Shown here: positions 1 to 8,215 of the stretch, piece by piece
Numbering within the stretch: the stretch's first letter is position 1
How the letters are laid out: each line of letters opens with the position of its first letter
DNA from: an uncultured Pelagibacteraceae bacterium
GTDB lineage: Bacteria > Pseudomonadota > Alphaproteobacteria > Pelagibacterales > Pelagibacteraceae
Direction: 5' to 3'
Assembly: GCA_902574525.1 (NCBI GenBank)
Contig: CACGNQ010000008.1
Location: 1 to 40,750 of the forward strand
DNA length: 40,750 bases
The notes under the pieces: generated by a model
What the model was told of the DNA's origin: nothing
Database searches by the model: none
Seen by the model: the letters and a program-made list of their open reading frames with translations, nothing else
Program-made: the position numbers and the translations under genes

Positions 1-973
1 TTATACATTAAAAATTAATCAAAAGATTAATTTTACTATAAATAAAAAGAATAATAAAATATCTAAATTCACTTTCCCTGTAAGCAAAACTAAAAAAATC
101 TTATTGGTAAGAGAGTTAGAAAATGATAATTTTTTATCAAAAGATATTGTAACAAACTTAAATAAAAGAATTGTATACAAAGAGGGTAAAATTACACAAA
201 GCCTATATAGGAGCGCAATTAGAAATAAAATTCCTGCAAATATAATAGTCGAATTTGCTAGAATTTATGGTTTTCAAATTGATTTCCAGAGAGATATAAG
301 ACGTAACGATATATACCAAATAATTTATGAAGTTTTTGAAGATGATAATAAAAAAATATTTAATACGGGCAATATTTTATTTGCAGATTTAAATTTAAGT
401 AATCAAAGCAACGCTTTTTATTTTTTTAACGATAATGGAGAAGAAGGACATTACGATATAAATGGAAAAAGTGTTCAAAAAGCATTAATGAAAACCCCAA
501 TTAATGGTGCTAGACTATCCTCAAAATTTGGGATGAGAAAACATCCTATTGACGGTTACAATAAAATGCACAGAGGTACAGACTTTGCAGCACCAGAAGG
601 AACACCAATAATGGCTTCGGGGGATGGAGTTATTTTAAAAGCTTCATGGTGTGGTGGTGGTGGAAATTGTGTAAAAATCAAACATAACTCAAGTTATAGT
701 ACAGTATATGCTCACCTTTCAAAATTTGCAGCAAACATAAAAAAAGGAACAAGAGTAAAACAAGGCCAAACAATTGGTTACGTAGGTTCAACTGGAAAGT
801 CTACAGGTCCACATTTGCATTATGAAGTTATTTTTAATGGAAAACGTATTAATTCCCAAACATTAAAACTACCATCAGGGAAGATATTAAAGAATAAGTC
901 TAGGAAAATGTTTGAAGTTAGTAAATTGAAAATTAATGTCTTGAAATCAGAAATAATTGCAGGAATTAACTAG
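1..973 (+). CDS. M23 (LytM-type) peptidase, 5' end cut by the window
   Basis: Periplasmic zinc metallopeptidase that probably cleaves peptidoglycan cross-links. The frame is open from the first bases of the window, so the gene starts upstream; the TTG at 104 is not a convincing start. The C-terminal half is a clear M23 domain: the HRGTD motif places the zinc ligands His (569) and Asp (581), a YAH motif gives His (713), and GPHLHYE gives His-x-His (812 and 818). The part before it is a less conserved region of the kind that precedes M23 domains in OapA/NlpD-like envelope proteins. It ends 8 bp inside the convergent DUF4167 gene. The family is certain from the motifs; the substrate is inferred. 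Confidence 0.9.
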   Translation, partial: YTLKINQKINFTINKKNNKISKFTFPVSKTKKILLVRELENDNFLSKDIVTNLNKRIVYKEGKITQSLYRSAIRNKIPANIIVEFARIYGFQIDFQRDIRRNDIYQIIYEVFEDDNKKIFNTGNILFADLNLSNQSNAFYFFNDNGEEGHYDINGKSVQKALMKTPINGARLSSKFGMRKHPIDGYNKMHRGTDFAAPEGTPIMASGDGVILKASWCGGGGNCVKIKHNSSYSTVYAHLSKFAANIKKGTRVKQGQTIGYVGSTGKSTGPHLHYEVIFNGKRINSQTLKLPSGKILKNKSRKMFEVSKLKINVLKSEIIAGIN

Positions 974-1343
974 TCACCACTTTTTTCTCATCAAATTTTT
1001 GATCTTTACTGTCTTTATCACTTTCAGATTTTTCATTTATAGATTTTTCTTTATCAAAATTATTTGAACTTTGATTTTTTTCTCTTTCATTAAGGACTCT
1101 TAAATAATGATCAGAAAATTGATAATAACTTTCAGATAAAATTTTGTCTCCTGTAGTTAAAGCTTCTCTAGCAAGATTTGCATATTTTTCAATCAATCTA
1201 GAAGCACTTTGATTGTTAGTTCGATGAGGTTTTCTTTGAAAGTTTGTATTTGAGACTAAGGATTGACCATCTAGATTTCGAGTAAAGTTTCTATCATTAC
1301 TTGATCTAAATCTTCTTTTATGATTATTTTTAAAATGTCTCAT
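966..1343 (-). CDS. DUF4167 family protein
   Basis: A 125-residue basic, polar protein of unknown function. The N-terminus is rich in Arg, Asn and His, followed by a short helical core (around residues 45-90, with SRLIEKYANLAREAL and SESYYQFSDHYLR) that is typical of DUF4167 in alphaproteobacteria. The tail is Lys/Glu/Asp/Ser rich and probably disordered. It lies directly downstream of prmC on the same strand (9 bp gap), a neighbourhood common in this class, so it is probably the last gene of the lysC-ispG-prfA-prmC run. The basic N-terminus would suit nucleic acid binding, but that is only a guess. Confidence 0.85.
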   Translation of the reverse strand: MRHFKNNHKRRFRSSNDRNFTRNLDGQSLVSNTNFQRKPHRTNNQSASRLIEKYANLAREALTTGDKILSESYYQFSDHYLRVLNEREKNQSSNNFDKEKSINEKSESDKDSKDQKFDEKKVVTS

Positions 1344-1352
1344 TTCAGAAAT

Positions 1353-2199
1353 TTAAGTTTTGGTAGCAATGACGCATCTGTCATTTTTTGCATAATCTTT
1401 TACTATTTTATTTAAATAAAATCCATTATTTCTAAGCAATTTCATAATTTCAAGCCTTTGATCGTATCCGATTTCTAAAATTAGTTTTCCACCAATCTTT
1501 ATTAAACTAGAGGATTTTTTAATTACTTTATTAAGCACTAAAGAACCATTTGGACCCCCATTTAACGACACTAATGGTTCATAACAAATTATATCTTTAT
1601 CCAAACATTTTATTTTATAGTCTCTTATGTATGGAGGATTTGATACAATTAAATCATATTTTCCTTTAAAAAAATTGTCAACAGATGAATTATAAAAGTT
1701 AATTCTATTTTTTAATTGATGTATTTTTGCATTAATTTTTGCCACTTTTATTGCTTTTTTTGATATATCTATAGCAGATCCATATAGTTTCGAACGTTCT
1801 TTAGCCAAAGATATGATTATACATCCAGACCCAGTACCAATGTCTAAAACTGATTTTTTTGCATCTTTATTTAAAAGTTTAAGTGTTTCTTCAATAATTA
1901 TCTCGGTATCTGGCCTCGGTATTAAAACATTTCTATCTACATAAAAATTGTATTTCCAAAACTCTTTTTTATTCAGAATATAAGCTACTGGTTCACCATA
2001 TTTTCTTCTCCTAACTAAATTCCTATATAGTTTAAGCTGTTTTTGATTAATATTTATTTTATCGTCAAATGTCATCTCCTTAATACTTTTTTTTAAAACA
2101 CTAGATAATAAAATTTCTGCATCAAGTTTTGGGGTCTTAATATAATAATTCGATAAAATCTTTGCAAAATCATTTAAAATCGAATTTATTTTTTAACAT
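1353..2199 (-). CDS. prmC: Release factor glutamine methyltransferase PrmC (apparent frameshift at its start)
   Basis: N5-glutamine methyltransferase that methylates the Gln of the GGQ motif of release factors; its substrate gene prfA lies immediately upstream. The SAM motif LDIGTGSG and the catalytic NPPY (residues 146-149 counted from the ATG at 2075) are present, as is LIPRPDTE. That internal ATG gives only 240 residues, but the same frame stays open to 2192 and encodes a normal PrmC N-terminal domain (KTPKLDAEILLSSVL), with no ATG, GTG or TTG. An ATG at 2199-2197, right behind the prfA stop, is out of frame by one base. An A6 run at 2189-2194 separates the two, and one A fewer would join them. 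The gene therefore probably starts at 2199 by transcript slippage, or the run contains a sequence error; an ATA/ATT start is the alternative. Confidence 0.85.
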
Positions 2200-2200
2200 A

Positions 2201-3271
2201 TTAATCGTTTTTCATAAGCTCTTCTTGAACTTGTAGATTTATATTTTCAACCATTTCATCAAAAATTTCTCCCTCCATAAACTCGTTCAGTTTATGAAGT
2301 GTTAAATTTATTCTATGATCAGTAACTCTTCCTTGTGGAAAATTGTAAGTTCTTATTCTCTCTGATCTATCGCCACTTCCTATTTTACTTTTTCTATATT
2401 CTGAGCGTTCATCTTCTTTTTTCTTCCTCTCAAACTCATATATTCTTGATCTTAAAATTTTTAAGCCTTTTTCTTTATTTCTTATCTGAGATTTTTCATC
2501 TTGTTGACTGACAACTATTCCTGTTGGAATATGTGTTATTCTTACAGCAGAGTCTGTTGTATTTACACTCTGCCCACCCGGTCCACTACTTCGAAAAACG
2601 TCTATTCTCAAATCCTTATCCTCAATTTTAACATCAATCTCTTCAGCTTCAGGCAAAACTGCTACAGTTGCTGCAGAGGTATGAACTCTTCCTTGTGTTT
2701 CAGTTTCGGGAACTCTTTGAACTCTATGAACGCCACTTTCATATTTTAATGTAGAATAAATATTTTTGCCTTTAATTGATGCAATTACTTCTTTAAGTCC
2801 ACCTGCATCACTTTTAGATATGCTTATTACTTCTATGTTCCATTTTTTGTTATTACAAATTTTTTCATACATTTTAAATAAATCTGCTGCAAATAGACTA
2901 GCCTCGAGCCCACCAGTTCCAGCTCTGATTTCTAAAATTGCATTTTTTTTATCTGCCTCATCCTTAGGTAATAAAAAGAAAATTAGTTTTTTTTTTACCT
3001 TTTCATTTTTATTAATTAATTGAGATAGTTCAGCATTAGCGAGATCAATCATTTCATCGTCACTAGATTTATCATTTATAATTTTTTCTAACTCTTTTTT
3101 CTCAATTTCAAATAGTATATAAAATTTAGCGTCTTCAATTATTTCATTTAAATCAGAATATTCTTTAGACATTTCGGCAAATTTCTTTTTATCAATGCTG
3201 TTTGAAGATAGATCAGTCTCTAATTTTGAATGCTTATCTACAATATTTTTTACTTTTTCTAGGGGTATCAT
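2201..3271 (-). CDS. prfA: Peptide chain release factor 1
   Basis: Class I release factor that recognises UAA and UAG and triggers peptidyl-tRNA hydrolysis in the ribosome. At 356 residues it is close to the usual 360. The GGQ motif is in [18 protein letters not shown], and the stop-codon-reading tripeptide appears as PET in [12 protein letters not shown], matching the PxT motif of RF1 rather than the SPF of RF2. The start codon overlaps the ispG stop in an ATGA arrangement, and the stop codon sits one base before the proposed prmC ATG. This suggests coupled translation of the factor and its methyltransferase. Confidence 0.97.
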   Translation of the reverse strand: MIPLEKVKNIVDKHSKLETDLSSNSIDKKKFAEMSKEYSDLNEIIEDAKFYILFEIEKKELEKIINDKSSDDEMIDLANAELSQLINKNEKVKKKLIFFLLPKDEADKKNAILEIRAGTGGLEASLFAADLFKMYEKICNNKKWNIEVISISKSDAGGLKEVIASIKGKNIYSTLKYESGVHRVQRVPETETQGRVHTSAATVAVLPEAEEIDVKIEDKDLRIDVFRSSGPGGQSVNTTDSAVRITHIPTGIVVSQQDEKSQIRNKEKGLKILRSRIYEFERKKKEDERSEYRKSKIGSGDRSERIRTYNFPQGRVTDHRINLTLHKLNEFMEGEIFDEMVENINLQVQEELMKND

Positions 3272-4371
3272 TTATTATTATTTTGAATTTCCTCAGCTTT
3301 TTTCTCAACTAAGTCCACTACTTTTGAAATGATTTCCTTATTACTTAACTTTTCTGTTTGTGTTCCGTTTAGATAAAGCATATTGCTATCCCTTCCCCCT
3401 CCTGTAATGCCAATATCTGTAAATGCTGCCTCACCGGGACCATTTACAACACAGCCAATAATCGACAATGTTATTGGCTCCTTAATATGTGATAGCTTTT
3501 CCTCTAATATTTTTACAGTATCAATCACTTTAAAACCTTGTCTTGCGCAAGATGGGCAAGATATAATTTTAACTCCTCGACTTCTTAAACCGATCGACTT
3601 AAGAATTTCGTTACCAATCTTTACTTCATCAACGGGATCGGCTGACAAAGATACTCTTATTGTATCACCTATACCCTCCATTAATAGATTTCCTAGTCCA
3701 ATTGCCGACTTTACGCTGCCTGGGATATAGCTACCAGCTTCTGTAATGCCAAGATGCAACGGATATTCAGTTTTTTTAGATAACAGTTTATAAGCTTTAA
3801 CCGATAAGAAAACATCTGAAGATTTTACACTTATTTTAAAATTATTAAAATTAAGGTCCTCAATAATTTTAATATTTCTTAAAGCACTTTCTACTAAGGC
3901 TTCTGGACATGGTTCTTTAAATTTTTCTAGAATATCTCTCTCTAGTGATCCAGCATTAACCCCAATTCTAATTGAACAATTGTTATTTTTTGCAGAATTT
4001 ATAACCTCTTTAATTTTGTTTCTGTCTCCAATATTTCCAGGATTTATTCTAAGACAATCAGCACCATTCTCTGCGGCCTCTATAGCTCTTTTATAATGAA
4101 AATGAATATCAGCAACTAAAGGAATATTAATATGTTTTACAATTTCTTTTAAAGCTTTTGAAGAGTCTTCATCAGGACATGATACTCGCACAATGTCAGC
4201 TCCAGCTTCTGAAATTTCTTGTATTTGTTTAATCGTAGCTTTTATGTCATTAGTCAAAGTGTTGGTCATTGATTGCACACTGATAGGATTGCTCCCTCCT
4301 ATATTTACTTTTCCAACTTTAATTACTCTTGTTTTTTTTCTAATTATATCTCTAAAGGGTCTGATGCTCAT
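3268..4371 (-). CDS. ispG: 4-hydroxy-3-methylbut-2-enyl diphosphate synthase IspG
   Basis: Iron-sulfur enzyme of the MEP isoprenoid pathway that converts ME-cPP to HMBPP. The cluster ligands are visible: Cys272 and Cys275 in SCPSCARQ, Cys307 and Glu314 in [10 protein letters not shown]. The TIM-barrel part starts with [19 protein letters not shown] sequence ([17 protein letters not shown]). The 367 residues match the short bacterial form without the central insertion of plants. It overlaps lysC upstream and prfA downstream by 4 bp each (ATGA), so these genes are very probably translated as one operon. The intact iron-sulfur cysteines contrast with the altered zinc cysteines elsewhere in this window. 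Confidence 0.97.
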   Translation of the reverse strand: MSIRPFRDIIRKKTRVIKVGKVNIGGSNPISVQSMTNTLTNDIKATIKQIQEISEAGADIVRVSCPDEDSSKALKEIVKHINIPLVADIHFHYKRAIEAAENGADCLRINPGNIGDRNKIKEVINSAKNNNCSIRIGVNAGSLERDILEKFKEPCPEALVESALRNIKIIEDLNFNNFKISVKSSDVFLSVKAYKLLSKKTEYPLHLGITEAGSYIPGSVKSAIGLGNLLMEGIGDTIRVSLSADPVDEVKIGNEILKSIGLRSRGVKIISCPSCARQGFKVIDTVKILEEKLSHIKEPITLSIIGCVVNGPGEAAFTDIGITGGGRDSNMLYLNGTQTEKLSNKEIISKVVDLVEKKAEEIQNNNK

Positions 4372-5582
4372 TTATCTAAATTAAACTCTTTATGGAGTGA
4401 GTTAATAGCTTTTTTAATTAATTTTTTATTTATTAAAACAGAAATTTTAATTTCAGATGTAGAAATAACTTGAATATTAATCTTATTTTTAGCTAATGCT
4501 TTAAACATTCTATATGTTACACCAGGTGTAGTAATCATTCCAACTCCAATAATTGATAGTTTTGATACATTTTTTTTTATCAAAATATTTTTGAATTTAA
4601 TTTTTTTATTATTTTTTAGAAGTCTTTCGGTTTTAATTAAATCATCGTTTTTTATAGTAAAAGTTAAATCTGTCTCTTTTCCATCAGATGAAATATTCTG
4701 TACAACCATGTCTACATTTATGAAATTTTTAGATAGTGGTTCAAAAATTGATGCAGCTACTCCTGGTTTATCTATTACACCTAAAAGAGATATTTTTGTA
4801 TCATTTTTAGTAAAGGATATTCCGGTAATAATTTTATCTTTAGATATATTTTTTCTTTGTGTAATTAATGTTCCAGACCTATTAACAAAAGATGATTTTA
4901 CATCTATGTTTATTTTATTTAGTCTGGCATCTTGGATTGAGGCAGGTTGCATAACTTTCGCACCTAAAGAAGACATTTCTAGCATCTCCTCATAAGAAAT
5001 TTTTTTTATTTTTTTGGCTTTTTTAGTTAAATTTGGATCAGTTGTATAAACACCTTCTACATCAGTATATATAATACATTTTTCAGCTTTAAAATATTTA
5101 GCAATCATAATTGCACTTGAGTCCGACCCACCTCTCTCGAGTGTAGTGAGACGATTTTCAGAATTAACTCCCTGAAAACCAGTGATGATTGGAACTCCAC
5201 CTGATTTTATATAGTTTAAAATTCTACTTTTGAAAATATTTGTTATTCTCGATTTTTTATGACTACCTTGTGTGAATATTGGTACTTGCCAACTTAACCA
5301 AGATCTAGATTTAATACCAATGTGATTAAGATTACCTGAAATAAGTGCACACGAAATTTGCTCACCTGATGAAACAATTGTGTCATATTCTGCAGGACTA
5401 AAATTATTACTAATTTTCTTTGTTTTGCTAATTAGATCATTCGTAACACCACTCATTGCGGATGATACTACAATAACTTTTTTTTTACTTTTAACATGCC
5501 TAGTAATTATTTTTACAGCCTTTTTGATTCTACCAATTGAACCCACAGACGTTCCACCGAATTTTAATACAACAATTTTCAT
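4368..5582 (-). CDS. lysC: Aspartate kinase
   Basis: Phosphorylates aspartate, the entry step to lysine, threonine, methionine and diaminopimelate. The amino acid kinase domain begins with [16 protein letters not shown] and includes the nucleotide-binding segment [10 protein letters not shown]. From about residue 265 there are two ACT domains ([18 protein letters not shown] and [20 protein letters not shown]) that normally bind feedback-inhibiting amino acids. The length of 404 residues is normal for the monofunctional enzyme. It is the first gene of the minus-strand run and is transcribed away from ubiG across a 68 bp gap, a pairing common in alphaproteobacteria. Confidence 0.96.
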   Translation of the reverse strand: MKIVVLKFGGTSVGSIGRIKKAVKIITRHVKSKKKVIVVSSAMSGVTNDLISKTKKISNNFSPAEYDTIVSSGEQISCALISGNLNHIGIKSRSWLSWQVPIFTQGSHKKSRITNIFKSRILNYIKSGGVPIITGFQGVNSENRLTTLERGGSDSSAIMIAKYFKAEKCIIYTDVEGVYTTDPNLTKKAKKIKKISYEEMLEMSSLGAKVMQPASIQDARLNKINIDVKSSFVNRSGTLITQRKNISKDKIITGISFTKNDTKISLLGVIDKPGVAASIFEPLSKNFINVDMVVQNISSDGKETDLTFTIKNDDLIKTERLLKNNKKIKFKNILIKKNVSKLSIIGVGMITTPGVTYRMFKALAKNKINIQVISTSEIKISVLINKKLIKKAINSLHKEFNLDK

Positions 5583-5650
5583 TGAATACTTTTTAATTTA
5601 ATTTAAAAATATCTTGATAAATTACATGTTAATTATTATGTCAATACAAA
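5583..5650. promoter_or_regulatory. Divergent promoter region of lysC and ubiG with a shared 13-mer
   Basis: A 68 bp AT-rich spacer between two divergent start codons. It contains the 13-mer aaattacatgtta at 5619-5631, which is repeated exactly upstream of the cytochrome c gene (18488-18500); in both places an aattattat string follows. TATTAT at 5634-5639 is a possible -10 box for ubiG. No good -35 box at standard spacing was found, so promoter positions are tentative. Confidence 0.45.
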
Positions 5651-6379
5651 ATGAAAAGTAACACAATTAATAAAAAAGAAATAGAGAAATTTTCTAAAAT
5701 TGCCTCTGAATGGTGGGACCCTAATGGAAAATTTAAACCACTGCATAAATTTAATCCTATAAGAATTAAATATATTAAAGATAACGCTAAAGAACATTAT
5801 AAAATGAAATCTAAGGTATTGCCTTTAAAAAAATTAAAGATTTTAGATATTGGTTGTGGAGGGGGACTACTTTGTGAACCGATGAGTAGACTTGGAGCAA
5901 ACGTTACGGGCATAGATGCTTCTGAAAAAAATATTAATGTTGCTAAAATACATTCTTCAAAAAAAAATCTTAAAATTAAATACTACTGCTCATCTCCCGA
6001 GAAACTTAAAATTAAAGACAAGTTTGATATAATCTTAAATATGGAAATTATTGAACATGTAGAGGATGTAAATTATTTCATAAAAAATAGCTCAAAGTTT
6101 TTAAAAAAAAATGGTTTAATGTTTGTGGCCACTTTAAACAAAACTTTAAAATCTTATCTTTTTGCAATAGTCGGTGCAGAATATGTTTTAAGATGGCTTC
6201 CAATTGGAACACATGAATGGAATAAATTTGTTAAACCATCAGAATTAGTCAGTTACGCAAAAAAAAATTCTTTAAAAATTAAAAAAATTGATGGTGTAGT
6301 GTTTAATCCATTACAAAACACATGGAATATTAATTCTGATAAATCGGTTAATTATATAGCGCTGTTTCAAAAGAACTAA
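5651..6379 (+). CDS. ubiG: Ubiquinone biosynthesis O-methyltransferase UbiG
   Basis: SAM-dependent O-methyltransferase that acts twice in ubiquinone synthesis. The opening EIEKFSKIASEWWDPNGKFK and LHKFNPIRIKYI are characteristic of UbiG. The SAM-binding loop is LDIGCGGGLL (residues 65-74), followed by the acidic residue of GIDAS. The C-terminal membrane-contacting part has RWLPIGTHEWNKFVKPSEL. At 242 residues the length is standard. Its last codons overlap the end of the convergent DUF1178 gene by 4 bp. It implies aerobic respiration through ubiquinone, in agreement with the cytochrome c further on. Confidence 0.97.
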   Translation: MKSNTINKKEIEKFSKIASEWWDPNGKFKPLHKFNPIRIKYIKDNAKEHYKMKSKVLPLKKLKILDIGCGGGLLCEPMSRLGANVTGIDASEKNINVAKIHSSKKNLKIKYYCSSPEKLKIKDKFDIILNMEIIEHVEDVNYFIKNSSKFLKKNGLMFVATLNKTLKSYLFAIVGAEYVLRWLPIGTHEWNKFVKPSELVSYAKKNSLKIKKIDGVVFNPLQNTWNINSDKSVNYIALFQKN

Positions 6380-6810
6380 TTTTCTTTGTCTTCGATCCAA
6401 GGGATAGACTGAGTTTCAATTCCCTCTTCCTTTAATTCCTTCAACTGTTCCATTGTGGCTTTACCATAAATACCCTTGGTTTTTTTTTTCGAATTATAAT
6501 GAATCGATCGTGCTTCAAAAGTAAACTTTTCACCCACATACTCTAAATTATTTTTTATAAAGCTTTGATATTTCCTAATTTCTTTTTTAACTTTTCTTAA
6601 TTTCTCTATCTCATAATTTTTAGATTTAGAATTTTCTTTAATACTATTAATTACATTTGGAGCCATTAAAGATTTTTCTACTGTTAAAGAATCACAAAAA
6701 TTACAATTAAGTAATTTCATTTTTTTGAGTCTTTCAAATTCTTTTGATGAAGAAAACCAGCTATTAAAACTTTTTTTACATCCTTTGCAAATCAATTTAT
6801 ATTTTATCAT
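6376..6810 (-). CDS. DUF1178 family protein with a four-cysteine zinc motif
   Basis: A 144-residue protein of unknown function. The N-terminus carries CKGC (residues 9-12) and CNFC (residues 36-39), two CxxC knuckles about 24 residues apart, followed by VEKSLMAPNV. This layout is typical of DUF1178, which often lies near argJ in alphaproteobacteria. The C-terminal part includes FTFEARSIHY, GIYGKATMEQLKELKEEGIE and a final IPWIEDKEN, also family hallmarks. It lies 36 bp downstream of argJ on the same strand. It is the one zinc-cysteine motif in the window whose spacing looks entirely regular. Confidence 0.88.
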   Translation of the reverse strand: MIKYKLICKGCKKSFNSWFSSSKEFERLKKMKLLNCNFCDSLTVEKSLMAPNVINSIKENSKSKNYEIEKLRKVKKEIRKYQSFIKNNLEYVGEKFTFEARSIHYNSKKKTKGIYGKATMEQLKELKEEGIETQSIPWIEDKEN

Positions 6811-6846
6811 AATCAGAAAAATTTATTTTTTATGTTCAAATTTTGT

Positions 6847-8148
6847 TTAACTTCTATAATCTGAATTAATTTCTATATATTTTTTTGTTAAATCCATTGT
6901 GTAGGCAATAAACTTCTTGGACCCCATTTTAAGATCTATTTTGAGATCTATTTTTTCATTTTTCATAAACTCTTTAAGCTCAACTTCATTATATTCTTTT
7001 GATAATTCACCCTTTTCAACAACTTTATTTTCTCCAAATGAAATATTAACCTTATTAGTATTTATCTGAACTTGAGATTTTCCAATTGCCATTATTATTC
7101 TACCCCAATTAGGATCTTCTCCTGCGAATGCAGTTTTAACTAATGGTGAATTAGCTATTGAAAAAGCAATTTTTTTTGCATCTTTTTCTGTTTTTGCATT
7201 TTCAATATTGATGGTAATAAATTTAGATGCTCCCTCACCATCCGCTGTTACTCTTTTTGCTAAATTTAATAATAAATTGTGCAAAGCTTTATCGAAATTT
7301 TTTATTCTTTCATCATGAATATTATTAATAACAGAATTCTTTGCTTCTCCAGTAGCAAATAAACTTACCATATCGTTCGTACTTGTATCACCGTCACAAC
7401 TAATTGCATTAAACGTGGTTTCAATATTTTTTTTTAAAAGTTTTTTTAAAATTTTAGATGAAATCCTTGCATCCGTAAATAAGTATCCAAGAGTAGTTGC
7501 CATATTTGGATGTATCATCCCTGATCCTTTTGCAACTCCATACAGTTTAACATTTGTATTTCCTATTTTACACTCTTCCATGGCAATTTTAGGTACTAGG
7601 TCTGTCGTCATTATGCCAAGCGCTGCTTTAAACCATAAATATTTATTTTGATTATATTTAATTTTATTAATCAACTCTGGAATAGAATCTTTTATTTTAC
7701 GAGTTGGGAAAATTTCCCCTATAGTACCTGTGCAGCCAAATAAAATATCTGTGGGTTTGATTTTTTCAAATTCTTCATCATCATCTTTTTTTTTTTGAGT
7801 AAGCTGATTAGAAAGTTCCTCTGCTATTTCTTTCAAACTTTGAAAGCCATTTTTGCCTGTAAAAGCATTGGCATTTCTTGTGTTAATTAGTAAAGCTTTG
7901 ATTTTTTTACTGTTGATTTGTTTGTTCCACTTTATATTTTCAGAAATTATCGTTGATTGAGTATATAAAGATGCAAAATTAGCACCATTTCTAAAGTAGA
8001 ATAAGACTAAGTCATCCCGAGGTGGATTGTATAATTTGGCGTTTACTACGGATATTGCCATACCATCCAAATGGTCTAGATCTTGGAAGTCACTGATTTT
8101 TGAGTTTTTGTTTTTTGTATTAAAAAAATTACCTAAATTTATAACCAT
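6847..8148 (-). CDS. argJ: Bifunctional ornithine acetyltransferase / N-acetylglutamate synthase ArgJ
   Basis: Transfers the acetyl group from N-acetylornithine to glutamate, recycling acetyl in arginine synthesis. The precursor cleaves itself before a Thr: the motif is GSGMIHPNMATTLGYLFTDA, in which the usual ATML is ATTL; the nucleophilic Thr is kept. Other family segments are NTRNANAFTGKNG, CDGDTSTND, ADGEGASKFI and GEDPNWGRI. The 433-residue length is slightly above normal owing to an N-terminal segment. It is divergent from secA, and argF and argD lie in the same window at 19-21 kb. Confidence 0.96.
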   Translation of the reverse strand: MVINLGNFFNTKNKNSKISDFQDLDHLDGMAISVVNAKLYNPPRDDLVLFYFRNGANFASLYTQSTIISENIKWNKQINSKKIKALLINTRNANAFTGKNGFQSLKEIAEELSNQLTQKKKDDDEEFEKIKPTDILFGCTGTIGEIFPTRKIKDSIPELINKIKYNQNKYLWFKAALGIMTTDLVPKIAMEECKIGNTNVKLYGVAKGSGMIHPNMATTLGYLFTDARISSKILKKLLKKNIETTFNAISCDGDTSTNDMVSLFATGEAKNSVINNIHDERIKNFDKALHNLLLNLAKRVTADGEGASKFITINIENAKTEKDAKKIAFSIANSPLVKTAFAGEDPNWGRIIMAIGKSQVQINTNKVNISFGENKVVEKGELSKEYNEVELKEFMKNEKIDLKIDLKMGSKKFIAYTMDLTKKYIEINSDYRS

Positions 8149-8215
8149 GCTATTTAAATTATTAATATAATTCTTATATTATTATCTATATTTAATATAT
8201 AAATATCAAAAATAC
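8149..8215. promoter_or_regulatory. Divergent intergenic region between argJ and secA
   Basis: A 67 bp spacer with only about six G or C bases, made of TTATTAATA- and TATATTATTATC-like strings. Several overlapping -10-like hexamers occur on both strands, so none can be chosen with confidence. It must hold the promoters of both genes unless transcription enters from outside. I see no hairpin or regulator site. Confidence 0.4.

Noticed and set aside
2501..3023. Open frames of 82 and 85 codons on the plus strand inside prfA
   Set aside because: They lie fully opposite a well-supported gene, show no family motifs, and are expected as antisense shadows of AT-rich coding DNA. The same holds for frames opposite ispG, lysC, argJ, accA, aroA, accD and rmuC.
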